Notes under the pieces: generated by a model
Databases searched by the model: none
Told to the model about the DNA's origin: nothing
The model's input: only the letters and a program-made list of their open reading frames with translations
Shown: piece after piece, positions 8,300 through 16,159 of the stretch
Position numbering within the stretch: the stretch's first letter is position 1
How the letters are laid out: the number at the start of each line of letters is the position of its first letter
Made by a program: the position numbers and the translations under genes
Assembly (NCBI GenBank): GCA_035301285.1
Contig: DATGUN010000031.1
Coordinates: forward strand, 1 to 29,219
Direction: 5' to 3'
DNA length: 29,219 nt
From: DATGUN01 sp035301285
GTDB lineage: Bacteria > Bacillota > Bacilli > Bacillales > Amphibacillaceae

Positions 8300-9769
8300 A
8301 TGACAAATGATGTACGAGTTCGTTATGCGCCGAGCCCGACTGGAGATTTACACATCGGGAATGCGCGTACAGCACTATTTAATTACCTATATGCAAAACA
8401 CTTCGATGGAAAGTTGGTTATCCGTATCGAGGATACCGATCAGAAGCGGAACGTAGAAGGCGGCGAAGAGAGCCAATTGCAATTTTTGAAATGGCTGGGT
8501 ATCGATTGGGATGAAGGTGCCGGAATCGGCGGTGACTACGGACCCTACCATCAAATGCAGCGTCTGGATATCTATCAGAAATATGTTGATATGCTGTTGG
8601 AAAAAGATCTGGCATTCAAATGCTATATGACCGAAGAGGAACTAGAAGCGGAACGTGAAGAACAACGTGCGAATGGACAAGTTCCTAAATATGCAGGAAA
8701 ACATGCTCATTTAACAGATGAAGAAATCAAGCAATTTGAAGCAGAGGGTCGTAAACCGAGTATCCGTATGCGAGTTCCGGCCCATCGGACCTATGCTTTC
8801 AACGATATCGTCCGGGGTGATATTTCATTTGAATCAAGTGATTTTGGTGATTGGGTAATCGTTAAGAAAAATGGTATTCCGACTTATAATTTTGCTGTTG
8901 CGATTGATGACCATTTAATGGCAATCACTCATGTTCTTCGTGGTGAAGAGCATATTTCCAATACACCGAGACAAATGATGGTTTATGATGCATTTGGTTG
9001 GGAACCGCCCAAATTCGGACATATGACGTTAATCTTAAATGAAGAACGTAAAAAGTTGAGCAAGCGAGATCAGCATATCGTTCAATTCATTGAGCAATAC
9101 CATGATCTTGGTTATTTGCCGGGTGCGTTGTTTAACTTCATAACGCTCCTTGGTTGGTCGCCGGTCGGGGAAGAAGAAATTTTTGATAAAGATACATTGA
9201 TCGACATATTTGATCCAGATCGTTTATCCACTTCGGCGGCGGTTTTTGATCCCCATAAATTGAAATGGATGAACAACGAATATATCAAGCATACCGATAT
9301 AGATGAGGTGATCGACTTGGCCATGCCACATCTTATCGAAGCTGGACGTCTGCCAAGTGATATGGATGAGGCGACAAGGGAATGGGCTGAGCAAGTCATT
9401 GCTTTATACAGGGAACAACTTCGGTACGGAGCGGAAATCGTCGAGTTGACGGATTTGTTTTTCAAAACGTCCATCCATTATGATGAAGCGGCAAAAGAAG
9501 TGTTAAACGGTGAGCAAGTCCCTGAAGTTCTGCAAGTCTTTACCGATAAATTGATTCATCTGGATGATTTCAATAAAGACACCATTAAAGGTGAAATCAA
9601 GGCAACTCAGAAAGAAACAAAACATCGCGGGAAAAAATTGTTCATGCCGATCAGGGTGGCCACAACCGGTCAGACACATGGCCCGGAATTGCCACTTGCC
9701 ATCGAGTTGCTCGGAAAAGATGTCATTTTGAAACGATTGGATGAAGTGTTGACCCATTTAGATGCTTAA
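8300..9769 (+). CDS. gltX: Glutamyl-tRNA synthetase (GluRS)
   Basis: A class I synthetase that charges tRNA-Glu. In most Bacilli it also misacylates tRNA-Gln for later amidation by GatCAB; that is family knowledge, not visible here. The 489-aa protein has the HIGN signature at 18-21 within PSPTGDLHIGNARTALFNYL and KLSKR at 252-256. The anticodon-binding helical domain fills the C-terminal third. Length agrees with the family (about 485). ATG 8300 follows AGGAAGGGGAG. B. subtilis has ispD and ispF between yacL and gltX; here only a terminator and a 70-nt gap separate them. No T-box was seen upstream. Confidence 0.98.
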   Translation: MTNDVRVRYAPSPTGDLHIGNARTALFNYLYAKHFDGKLVIRIEDTDQKRNVEGGEESQLQFLKWLGIDWDEGAGIGGDYGPYHQMQRLDIYQKYVDMLLEKDLAFKCYMTEEELEAEREEQRANGQVPKYAGKHAHLTDEEIKQFEAEGRKPSIRMRVPAHRTYAFNDIVRGDISFESSDFGDWVIVKKNGIPTYNFAVAIDDHLMAITHVLRGEEHISNTPRQMMVYDAFGWEPPKFGHMTLILNEERKKLSKRDQHIVQFIEQYHDLGYLPGALFNFITLLGWSPVGEEEIFDKDTLIDIFDPDRLSTSAAVFDPHKLKWMNNEYIKHTDIDEVIDLAMPHLIEAGRLPSDMDEATREWAEQVIALYREQLRYGAEIVELTDLFFKTSIHYDEAAKEVLNGEQVPEVLQVFTDKLIHLDDFNKDTIKGEIKATQKETKHRGKKLFMPIRVATTGQTHGPELPLAIELLGKDVILKRLDEVLTHLDA

Positions 9770-9791
9770 CACAGTTTATAAGTCTTGTTTA

Positions 9792-9820
9792 TTCACATTT
9801 TGCCCAAAATGTAATATAGT
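9792..9820 (+). promoter_or_regulatory. Promoter of the cysE-cysS cluster
   Basis: TTCACA (9792-9797) and TATAGT (9815-9820), each 5 of 6 to consensus, have an exact 17-bp spacer. Initiation near 9827 would produce the T-box leader. Confidence 0.8.
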
Positions 9821-9826
9821 ATCTAT

Positions 9827-10070
9827 ACAATAAAGAACGTTGACGAGGAAAAGTAGGAAGCCATTTTCTTATCCAGAGATAATCACCTTGGCTGTGAGTG
9901 ATTTTAAGATATGCTTCTGAAATGCCCCTCGGAGTCTGTTATGGAAGTTAAGTATATAACAGCGGTTAGCTTGCCGTTACACAAGTTTCCGAGTTGGGAG
10001 TGTGATGCTCCAAACAGAGTGGAACCGCGTTATAACGTCTCTGATCAAATATACAGAGGCGTTTTTTATT
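9827..10070 (+). promoter_or_regulatory. Cysteine-specific T-box leader
   Basis: The leader carries the T-box core AGAGTGGAACCGCG at 10016-10029. Stem I is closed by CGAGG (about 9843-9847) and CCTCG (9927-9931). Just before the closing strand lies TGC (9923-9925), a cysteine codon placed as the specifier. In the antiterminator bulge the TGGA at 10020-10023 would pair with a tRNA ending UCCA, meaning discriminator U73, which is typical of tRNA-Cys. Two independent signals thus agree on cysteine. Uncharged tRNA-Cys should stabilise the antiterminator and allow expression of cysE and cysS; charged tRNA should cause termination at 10034-10068. Confidence 0.95.
10034..10068 (+). terminator. T-box leader terminator (attenuator)
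   Basis: A 10-bp stem (AACGTCTCTG at 10034-10043 with 10054-10063, one T-G pair) and a 10-nt loop, with a run of six T. It lies directly after the T-box sequence, as expected of the terminator that competes with the antiterminator. Confidence 0.93.
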
Positions 10071-10110
10071 GGCATCATTCTTATCCTTCAAATGGGGGAG
10101 GTTGAATATC

Positions 10111-10761
10111 TTGGGGATATTTAAACGAATGAAAGAGGATATGGATATTGTGTTTGAGCAAGATCCGGCGGCACGTTCATATATAGAAGTGTTTTTGACG
10201 TATTCCGGATTGCATGCGGTATGGTCGCACCGCATCGCGCATGGTTTTTATAAGCGGAAGTTAAGATTCATCGCACGTGTTGTATCCCAGATCAGCCGTT
10301 TTCTCACAGGCATTGAAATTCATCCAGGTGCACAAATCGGCAGACGGTTTTTCATCGATCATGGTATGGGTGTCGTCATAGGTGAAACGTGTGAAATCGG
10401 TCATAATGTCACCGTGTTTCAAGGCGTGACCCTTGGAGGAACTGGGCATGAAAAAGGGAAGCGTCATCCAACCATCATGGACAATGCTTTGATAGCGACA
10501 GGCGCAAAAGTGCTGGGTTCGATTACGATAGGTGAAAGCGCCAAGGTGGGAGCTGGATCGGTCGTTCTCAAAGACGTGCCACATCATTCGACTGTCGTCG
10601 GCATACCTGGAAGGGTCGTTAAACAAAATGGGGAAAAAGTTCGTAGAGATCTTGATCATCATAAAATACCTGATCCGGTGAAAGAAGAGTGTTCCAGATT
10701 ACAAGAGGAAATCGATCGATTGAAACAAGAGTTGGATGAATTAAAAGGAGAATCGAAATGA
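10111..10761 (+). CDS. cysE: Serine O-acetyltransferase
   Basis: It acetylates serine with acetyl-CoA to O-acetylserine, the first step of cysteine synthesis. The 216-aa product has an N-terminal helical region (1-65) and then left-handed beta-helix hexapeptide repeats (about 68-175). The active-site segment FIDHGMGVVIGET holds D83 and H84, with H84 equivalent to the catalytic histidine of the family. The last 35 residues form a charged helix (RLQEEIDRLKQELDEL). The start is taken as TTG 10111, 10 nt after GGGGGAGG, giving MGIFKRMKEDMD, like B. subtilis MFFRMLKEDID. A TTG at 10102 is too close to the ribosome site. It overlaps cysS by 4 nt and is controlled by the upstream T-box. Confidence 0.95.
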   Translation: MGIFKRMKEDMDIVFEQDPAARSYIEVFLTYSGLHAVWSHRIAHGFYKRKLRFIARVVSQISRFLTGIEIHPGAQIGRRFFIDHGMGVVIGETCEIGHNVTVFQGVTLGGTGHEKGKRHPTIMDNALIATGAKVLGSITIGESAKVGAGSVVLKDVPHHSTVVGIPGRVVKQNGEKVRRDLDHHKIPDPVKEECSRLQEEIDRLKQELDELKGESK

Positions 10762-12158
10762 CGATTAAATTGTACAATACGCTTACACGGGAAAAAGAAA
10801 CGTTTAAATCAATCGAGGAAGGGAAAGTCCGTATGTATGTATGCGGGCCAACCGTTTACAATTATATTCATATCGGGAACGCAAGACCCGCGATTGTATT
10901 TGACACTGTACGCAGATACTTGGAGTTCAGAGGATACGATGTGCAATATGTGCTTAATTTTACGGACGTAGATGACAAAATCATCAAGGCCGCCAACGAA
11001 TCAGGTGAAAATGTCAGCGATGTCGCCAATAAGTATATTGACGCTTATTTGGAAGATGTTAAAAAGCTTGGTGTTAAAGAAGCGACATATAATCCTCGCG
11101 TTACCGAAACGATGGATGATATCATTACATTCATTAAAACGTTGATTGAAAGAGACTTTGCCTATGTTGTTGATGGTGATGTATATTTCAAGCCGCGTAC
11201 GTTTGATGGATACGGGAAACTCTCACATCAATCCATTGATGAATTGCGTTCGGGTGCCCGGATCCAAGTTGGTGAAAAGAAGGCGGATCCGCTTGATTTT
11301 GCATTATGGAAACAAGCGAAAGAGGGTGAAATCGCATGGGATTCACCATGGGGCAAAGGGAGGCCCGGTTGGCACATCGAGTGCTCGGCCATGGCCAAAA
11401 AGTATTTGGGCGAAACGATTGATATACATGCAGGCGGCCAGGATTTAACATTTCCACACCATGAAAATGAAATCGCCCAGTCGGAAGCAGGGAACGAGCA
11501 ACCGTTTGCCAATTACTGGATGCACAATGGTTATATTAATATCGAAAATGAAAAAATGTCCAAATCATTGGGGAACTTCGTACTGACGAGAGACATCATT
11601 GCCAACCACGACCCACAAGTTATTCGATTTTTCATGCTTAGTGTACACTACCGCCACCCTATCAACTTTTCAGAAGAATTGTTGGAGGCGGCCAAAAATA
11701 GTCTTGAACGCGTTAAAACAGCCTATCATAATCTGGAACATCGGAAAAAGTCCAGCTTGAATCTAACGAACGATGTTGATGGGTGGCTGGAAGCGGTAGA
11801 AGACAAAAATGAACAATTCCAAGTAGCGATGGATGATGATTTTAATACAGCAAACGGTATTGCGGTGTTATTCGATTTAGCTAAAGAAGCGAATGTTTAT
11901 ATTGAATCAAAACAAACATCTACCCAAGTCATCGATGCTTTCCAAAAAGCGATATACGCTCAATTGGATGTTCTTGGCATTACACTCTTCGAACAGGAAG
12001 AACTGCTTGATGAGGATATAGAGGCGTTGATCGATGAGAGAAATCATGCACGAAAAAATCGCGATTTTGCACGTGCCGATGAAATAAGAGATCAATTAAA
12101 AGATATGAACATTATTTTGGAGGACACATCACAAGGTGTACGCTGGAAAAGAGGCTAA
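10758..12158 (+). CDS. cysS: Cysteinyl-tRNA synthetase
   Basis: A class I synthetase that charges tRNA-Cys. The 466-aa protein has HIGN (38-41), KMSKS (266-270) and the zinc ligands C29, C209, H234 and E238 in the expected places. It pairs with cysE under one cysteine T-box, so the supply of cysteine and its loading on tRNA respond to the same signal. The start ATG overlaps the cysE stop (ATGA) behind AAAGGAG. Confidence 0.98.
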   Translation: MTIKLYNTLTREKETFKSIEEGKVRMYVCGPTVYNYIHIGNARPAIVFDTVRRYLEFRGYDVQYVLNFTDVDDKIIKAANESGENVSDVANKYIDAYLEDVKKLGVKEATYNPRVTETMDDIITFIKTLIERDFAYVVDGDVYFKPRTFDGYGKLSHQSIDELRSGARIQVGEKKADPLDFALWKQAKEGEIAWDSPWGKGRPGWHIECSAMAKKYLGETIDIHAGGQDLTFPHHENEIAQSEAGNEQPFANYWMHNGYINIENEKMSKSLGNFVLTRDIIANHDPQVIRFFMLSVHYRHPINFSEELLEAAKNSLERVKTAYHNLEHRKKSSLNLTNDVDGWLEAVEDKNEQFQVAMDDDFNTANGIAVLFDLAKEANVYIESKQTSTQVIDAFQKAIYAQLDVLGITLFEQEELLDEDIEALIDERNHARKNRDFARADEIRDQLKDMNIILEDTSQGVRWKRG

Positions 12159-12574
12159 TGATGAAGGCAGATGTAAAACAAATGAAGAGTCTTGCGCTGG
12201 CGTATATGGGAGATGCAGTATATGAAGTATATGTTCGGGAGCATTTGCTCGAGACTGGGCAAGTGCGACCGAATACATTGCATCAGACAGCCATTAAATT
12301 TGTTTCCGCAAAGGCGCAAGCGTCGGTTATTTTACAATGGCTGGAAGATAACGCTTTAGATCAAACAGAAAAGAGTATTGTGTCCAGAGGGCGTAATGCT
12401 AAATCTGGATCTGTCCCCAAAAATACGAGTGTCCAGACTTATCGTTACAGTACAGCGTTTGAAGCACTGATTGGTTATCACTACTTATCGAATAATCATG
12501 AACGATTAACGACCCTACTGAAAGCAGCGGTACGTGACATCGAAGGGAGGAATGAAAATGACCCAGACAAGTGA
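12158..12574 (+). CDS. mrnC: Mini-ribonuclease III (MrnC)
   Basis: A dimeric RNase III-type nuclease without the double-strand RNA-binding domain; it matures 23S rRNA ends in B. subtilis. The 138-aa product keeps the two catalytic acids D19 (in ALAYMGDAVYE) and E102 (in YSTAFEALIGY), plus the family block RGRNAKSGSVPKNTSVQTYR. The first ATG overlaps the cysS stop by one base. A second ATG at 12161 has better spacing to GAGG (12151-12154) and is an equally likely start. The 3' end overlaps rlmB by 17 nt. Confidence 0.94.
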   Translation: MMKADVKQMKSLALAYMGDAVYEVYVREHLLETGQVRPNTLHQTAIKFVSAKAQASVILQWLEDNALDQTEKSIVSRGRNAKSGSVPKNTSVQTYRYSTAFEALIGYHYLSNNHERLTTLLKAAVRDIEGRNENDPDK

Positions 12575-13316
12575 AGAACTGATTATTGGCAAAAACCCGG
12601 TTATCGAAGCGTTGAAGTCCGGTAGATCGATTAATAAAGTATTGGTATCTGAACAGTTGAATAAAAATGTCTTACATACTTTGCAAGTTGCCGGTAAAAC
12701 AGCGAATGCCACGATACAAAAGGTTCCCAAGAAAAAGTTGGATCAACTATCCGGTGGGAATCATCAAGGTATCATAGCTTATGTAGCAGCTTACGAGTAT
12801 GCCACAATAGATGATCTGTTTCAAAATGCCGAAGAAAAAGATGAGCCCCCCTTTTTTATTGTGTTGGACGAGCTGGAAGATCCGCATAATTTAGGGTCAA
12901 TTTTACGTACAGCAGATGCAACAGGTGTCCATGGCGTTATCATCCCGAAGCGCCGTTCAGTCGGTTTGACAAGCACAGTTGCCAAGACGGCGGCAGGAGC
13001 TTTGGAACACGTATCCGTTGCAAGAGTGACCAATATTGCCAACACGTTGGATATGCTAAAGGATGAAGGTGTGTGGATAGCGGGAACAGCTGCTGATGGC
13101 TCAGAGGATTACCGTTACATCGATGGAGAAATCCCCATCGCCATCGTTATAGGAAATGAGGGGAAAGGCATCAGCCGTTTGGTTAAGAAAAAGTGCGATT
13201 GGACTGTCAGCCTTCCCATGAAAGGGCATAATTCTTCCTTGAATGCGTCCGTGGCATGCAGCTTGTTGCTGTATGAAGTATACCGAAAAAGACATCCATT
13301 GGGACAAATGCCATGA
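12558..13316 (+). CDS. rlmB: 23S rRNA 2'-O-methyltransferase RlmB (SPOUT family)
   Basis: A SpoU-type methyltransferase expected to modify the guanosine 2251 site in the 23S peptidyl-transferase loop. The 252-aa protein has an N-terminal substrate-binding domain (about 1-75, GKNPVIEAL, HQGIIAYVAAYEY). The SPOUT motifs follow: DPHNLGSILRTAD (N111, R117), IGNEGKGIS (198-206) and SLNASVACSLLLYEVYRK (from 227). The start ATG 12558 is 7 nt after GGGAGG; an in-frame ATG at 12552 lies 1 nt from it and is unlikely. It lies between mrnC and rae1, overlapping both. Confidence 0.95.
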   Translation: MTQTSEELIIGKNPVIEALKSGRSINKVLVSEQLNKNVLHTLQVAGKTANATIQKVPKKKLDQLSGGNHQGIIAYVAAYEYATIDDLFQNAEEKDEPPFFIVLDELEDPHNLGSILRTADATGVHGVIIPKRRSVGLTSTVAKTAAGALEHVSVARVTNIANTLDMLKDEGVWIAGTAADGSEDYRYIDGEIPIAIVIGNEGKGISRLVKKKCDWTVSLPMKGHNSSLNASVACSLLLYEVYRKRHPLGQMP

Positions 13317-13822
13317 ATATTCTGGTTGTCGATGGCTACAACATCATTGGCGCGTGGGAAGATTTAAAGAAGGCTAAGGAGAGAGAAATTGCCCAAGCAA
13401 GGGACATGCTTATCGAGTACATGGCTGAATATCAGGCGTTTACAGGTGATCGTGTCATCGTTGTATTCGATGCGTATTATGTCCCCGGAATCGCCAGCAA
13501 GTCAAAGCTTTTTAAAATAGAGGTTATCTACACAAAGGAAAAGGAAACGGCAGATGAATGCATTGAACGTATCGTAAGTGATTTGAAAAATGTTCGAAAT
13601 CAAGTTTATGTTGCTACGTCCGATTATGCGGAACAACGTACGATTTTTGGCAGGGGTGCTTTGAGAAAATCTGCTCGAGAGTTATATATGGAGTGGAAAG
13701 ATAGTAAACGGCAGATGCAAATCAATATTGAGTATCATAAACGTGTCACACCACAGACAAAAATACCGCTTAACCAAAAAACGTTGGAGATATTCGAGAA
13801 GTGGCGCAGGGGAGACCACTAG
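13313..13822 (+). CDS. rae1: Rae1 (YacP), ribosome-dependent mRNA endonuclease of the NYN/PIN type
   Basis: In B. subtilis this protein enters the ribosomal A site and cleaves certain mRNAs. The 169-aa product (family 170) begins VVDGYNIIGAW, with D7 and N10 of the NYN active site. Further conserved blocks are VVFDAYYV, the acidic segment ETADECIERIV and VYVATSDYAEQRTIFGRGA. The ATG overlaps the rlmB stop by 4 nt. It is the last gene of the T-box cluster; no terminator is evident before the sigH promoter. Confidence 0.93.
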   Translation: MNILVVDGYNIIGAWEDLKKAKEREIAQARDMLIEYMAEYQAFTGDRVIVVFDAYYVPGIASKSKLFKIEVIYTKEKETADECIERIVSDLKNVRNQVYVATSDYAEQRTIFGRGALRKSARELYMEWKDSKRQMQINIEYHKRVTPQTKIPLNQKTLEIFEKWRRGDH

Positions 13823-13899
13823 ACGCATATAACCCATAAACGATGCAGCTGATGAACCGTAATATTTGTCATTCACTCCCGAATTCTCTGAAAACCCTG

Positions 13900-13929
13900 T
13901 TGACGCTTGTGTAAGCGTTATTGTATAAT
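13900..13929 (+). promoter_or_regulatory. SigA-type promoter of sigH
   Basis: TTGACG (13900-13905) and a perfect TATAAT (13924-13929) have an 18-bp spacer. The spacer contains the palindrome ACGCTT-GTGT-AAGCGT (13903-13918), which overlaps the -35. Confidence 0.85.
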
Positions 13930-13957
13930 GTCTTTAAATGGAACGCTTTTGCAAGCA
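13903..13957. repeat. Pair of related palindromes around the sigH promoter
   Basis: ACGCTT-N4-AAGCGT at 13903-13918 and CGCTT-N4-AAGCA at 13944-13957 share the half-site CGCTT. Their centres are 40 bp apart. One overlaps the -35 and the other lies in the leader up to the ribosome site. Together they look like two operator sites for a dimeric repressor; the regulator is unknown. Confidence 0.55.
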
Positions 13958-13968
13958 GGGGGTCATTC

Positions 13969-14619
13969 ATGGTGAGTGTCGGAAAGGTTAAAATCAATAA
14001 GTATGTTGCGATGGCAAATGATGAAGAAATTATCCGCGCCATTCATTTAGGTGATAACGTGGCGCTTGATTATATTATCAATAAATATAAGAATTTTGTC
14101 AGATTAAAGGCACGGACTTATTTCCTTATCGGCGCAGATAAAGAAGATATTGAACAAGAAGGCATGATTGGTTTATTCAAAGCGATACGTGATTTTGACG
14201 AGGACAAGCTATCTTCATTCAAGGCATTTGCGGAAGTGTGTATCATAAGGCAGATTATCACAGCGGTGAAAACCGCGACACGACATAAACATATTCCATT
14301 GAATTCGTATGTTTCACTTGATAAACCAATGTATGATGAAGAATCAGAACGGACATTATTGGATGTTATTGCGGGTTCTACAGCTATCGATCCGCAAGAA
14401 TTATTGGTAGATCGGGAAAAACTGCTTGATACAGAGCTAAAATTATCTGAATTATTGAGTGAGTTTGAAAAAGAAGTACTGCATTTATATATTGGCGGAT
14501 GCACCTATCAAGAAATATCAGAGGAATTGAATCGTCATGAGAAGTCAATCGATAATGCCATACAGCGCGTAAAGCGGAAATTCGAACAATTGATGTCCGT
14601 AAAAGGTGTCGGTGTATAA
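13969..14619 (+). CDS. sigH: RNA polymerase sigma factor SigH (Spo0H)
   Basis: An alternative sigma factor that in Bacillus starts the transition to stationary phase, competence and sporulation. The 216-aa product (B. subtilis 218) has region 2 (LDYIINKYKNFVRLKARTYF, then GADKEDIEQEGMIGLFKAIR and the ITAVKTATRHKHIPLNS segment). Region 4 carries the helix-turn-helix CTYQEISEELNRHEKSIDNA followed by IQRVKRKFE. ATG 13969 follows CAGGGGG (13957-13962); the upstream open frame contains the promoter. Presence of an intact spore-type SigH argues for a spore former rather than Staphylococcus. Confidence 0.96.
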   Translation: MVSVGKVKINKYVAMANDEEIIRAIHLGDNVALDYIINKYKNFVRLKARTYFLIGADKEDIEQEGMIGLFKAIRDFDEDKLSSFKAFAEVCIIRQIITAVKTATRHKHIPLNSYVSLDKPMYDEESERTLLDVIAGSTAIDPQELLVDREKLLDTELKLSELLSEFEKEVLHLYIGGCTYQEISEELNRHEKSIDNAIQRVKRKFEQLMSVKGVGV

Positions 14620-14656
14620 AGCTGGGCAATTATATTGCTGTCAGAACCAAAATACG

Positions 14657-14685
14657 TTGACACAATGGAACAGGCATGCTACATT
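14657..14685 (+). promoter_or_regulatory. Promoter of rpmGB-secE
   Basis: A perfect TTGACA (14657-14662), a 17-bp spacer and TACATT (14680-14685) with an extended TGC (14677-14679). Confidence 0.8.
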
Positions 14686-14723
14686 AATAGAAGTATAAAT
14701 ACCCTTTTTATGGGATGATAATG

Positions 14724-14870
14724 ATGCGTAAAAAGATTAACCTTTCTTGTACAGTATGTGCCAATAGAAATTATACCACCTATAAGAGTAGCTCCCAGAA
14801 CGAACGCTTGGAAGTTCAGAAATTCTGCAAGCGATGCGGGAAACATACGGTGCATAAGGAAACAAAGTAA
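14724..14870 (+). CDS. rpmGB: 50S ribosomal protein L33 (zinc-ribbon form)
   Basis: A 48-aa protein, MRKKINLSC onward, with two CXXC pairs (C9/C12, C35/C38), so the zinc-binding version of L33. The family block NRNYTTYKSS is intact. GGGATG lies upstream; the ATG at 14721 directly before is an alternative that would add one Met. It sits between sigH and secE as in B. subtilis. Confidence 0.95.
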   Translation: MRKKINLSCTVCANRNYTTYKSSSQNERLEVQKFCKRCGKHTVHKETK

Positions 14871-14898
14871 AACGTTTTTTGGTTGCGGGGGTACTTAA

Positions 14899-15072
14899 AT
14901 GATTACGTTTTTTAAAAATGTATCAAGGGAAATGAAGAAGGTAACATGGCCGAAAGGGCGTGAGTTGACGAGCTATACCATCACGGTTATCGTAACGGTA
15001 GCTTTTGTCGCACTCTTTTTCACAGTCATCGATCTTGGTATAACACAGATTTTAAATACATTTTTTGAATAA
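14899..15072 (+). CDS. secE: SecE, preprotein translocase subunit
   Basis: An essential subunit of the SecYEG channel in the cytoplasmic membrane. The 57-aa product has the conserved amphipathic EMKKVTWPKGRE (11-22) and one transmembrane helix at about 26-47, the short single-helix form typical of Firmicutes. GCGGGGG precedes the ATG. It lies 28 nt after rpmGB. Confidence 0.95.
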   Translation: MITFFKNVSREMKKVTWPKGRELTSYTITVIVTVAFVALFFTVIDLGITQILNTFFE

Positions 15073-15095
15073 ATAAGGTAAACTTATGTTATAAT
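15065..15095 (+). promoter_or_regulatory. Possible promoter before the nusG leader
   Basis: TGTTATAAT (15087-15095) is an extended -10 with a perfect TATAAT. TTGAAT (15065-15070), overlapping the end of secE, is a -35 with a long 19-bp spacer. A second TATAAT is at 15100-15105. Transcripts would start near 15102. Confidence 0.5.
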
Positions 15096-15118
15096 GTATT
15101 ATAATATATCGTCACATC

Positions 15119-15143
15119 AAAAACCCAGTCTCTTGGGTTTTTT
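15119..15143 (+). terminator. Intrinsic terminator between secE and nusG
   Basis: A perfect 9-bp stem (AAAAACCCA at 15119-15127 with 15134-15142), a 6-nt loop and a T run. It lies about 17 nt past the predicted start of the promoter above and about 200 nt before nusG, so it may end rpmGB-secE transcripts, attenuate nusG, or both. Confidence 0.85.
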
Positions 15144-15345
15144 AATGTTGGGGAAATTATATAGAGTTTATTCGATCATATAGAGGGTAAAAGTTCCATG
15201 AATGATGGTACTGTTGTGACGTTTGTGTCATGGATCCGCCTGAAATGACATCAAGGAAAGCGTTTTGTAGATGTTCCCTATGATGATCGTTAGGCGCAAT
15301 TTTTATAAAAGGAGGGAAGGGCAAAATAGTTGTCCTGACGAAAAA
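15144..15345 (+). promoter_or_regulatory. nusG leader region
   Basis: About 200 nt without a gene. TGTCAT and ATGACA around 15224-15250 can pair around GGATCCGCC. A strong ribosome site AAGGAGGG (15309-15316) lies 30 nt before the nusG ATG. No clear promoter was found inside. Confidence 0.4.
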
Positions 15346-15882
15346 ATGGAGAAAAATTGGTATGTCGTACATACGTATTCCGGATATGAGAACAAAGTAA
15401 AAATGAATTTGGAAAAACGTTTGGAATCGATGGGAATGGAGGATAAGATCTTTCAGGTTCTGGTTCCCGAAGATGAAGAAACAGAAATGAAAGATGGCAA
15501 GAAAAAGGTTACAAAAAAGAAGTTTTTCCCTGGATATGTCCTGGCAGAAATGATCATGACGGATGATTCTTGGTATGTTGTCCGAAACACGCCTGGTGTT
15601 ACGGGATTTGTGGGATCGAGTGGGCATGGTTCCAAACCGACACCGCTATGGCCTGAAGAGGTGGAGGCGGTCATGAAGCGAATGGGAATGTCTGCTCCGA
15701 AAGTTCAAGTTGACTTTGAATTGAAGGAAAATGTTCAGGTGGCGGATGGGCCATTTACCGACTTTACCGGAACCATTGAACATATCGATGCAGACAAACA
15801 AAAAGTGAAAGTCCACGTTAACATGTTCGGAAGAGAGACACCTGTCGAATTGGACTTCTCTCAAGTTAAAAAATTGTCATAG
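15346..15882 (+). CDS. nusG: NusG, transcription elongation and termination factor
   Basis: It binds RNA polymerase, affects pausing and termination in Firmicutes and can link to the ribosome. The 178-aa protein has the NGN domain (about 1-115: NWYVVHTYSGYENKV, FPGYVLAEMIMTDDSWYVVR, PGVTGFVG) and a KOW domain (about 124-178: VADGPFTDFTGTIEHID, VNMFGRETPVELDF). ATG 15346 gives MEKNWYVVHTYSGYENKV, identical in position to B. subtilis NusG. No ATG, GTG or TTG in frame lies closer to the ribosome site at 15309-15316, so that site is about 30 nt away, which is unusual. Confidence 0.96.
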   Translation: MEKNWYVVHTYSGYENKVKMNLEKRLESMGMEDKIFQVLVPEDEETEMKDGKKKVTKKKFFPGYVLAEMIMTDDSWYVVRNTPGVTGFVGSSGHGSKPTPLWPEEVEAVMKRMGMSAPKVQVDFELKENVQVADGPFTDFTGTIEHIDADKQKVKVHVNMFGRETPVELDFSQVKKLS

Positions 15883-16115
15883 GTTTTATATATATGAAAG
15901 AAAGTTAAGTGTTGGCGCTTATTTGTCAGGTTTAGATGTTCGGGAAATACGGATGGCTTTGGTGCTACATGACGGGGTTGACGAGGTTAGGCGTCGCCTA
16001 GCCTTCCTGGGTCTTAAGTCATTTTTTGACGTGAGCATAAACCGCCACCATCATTTTGCCCAGCTTGCTGGGACTGATCGAGGCGTCCGTTTCTTTTAAG
16101 AATTGTGTAAAACCC
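15883..16115 (+). other. Spacer after nusG, no gene
   Basis: Contains two hairpins without a T tract: AGGTTAGG/CCTAGCCT at 15984-16004 and CCCAG/CTGGG at 16059-16072. TTGACG occurs at 15978 and 16026 without a good -10. I see no supported ORF. Confidence 0.5.
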
Positions 16116-16144
16116 TTGCATTATTATGTGTTTCATGCTAAAAT
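16116..16144 (+). promoter_or_regulatory. Promoter of rplK-rplA
   Basis: TTGCAT (16116-16121), a 17-bp spacer and TAAAAT (16139-16144) with an extended TGC (16136-16138). Initiation near 16151 would give a leader of about 105 nt. Confidence 0.8.
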
Positions 16145-16159
16145 TTTTTTGTTATTCAT

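Noticed and set aside
9911..10105. 64-codon ORF overlapping the T-box
   Set aside because: It lies fully within the structured leader and has no ribosome site or family match.
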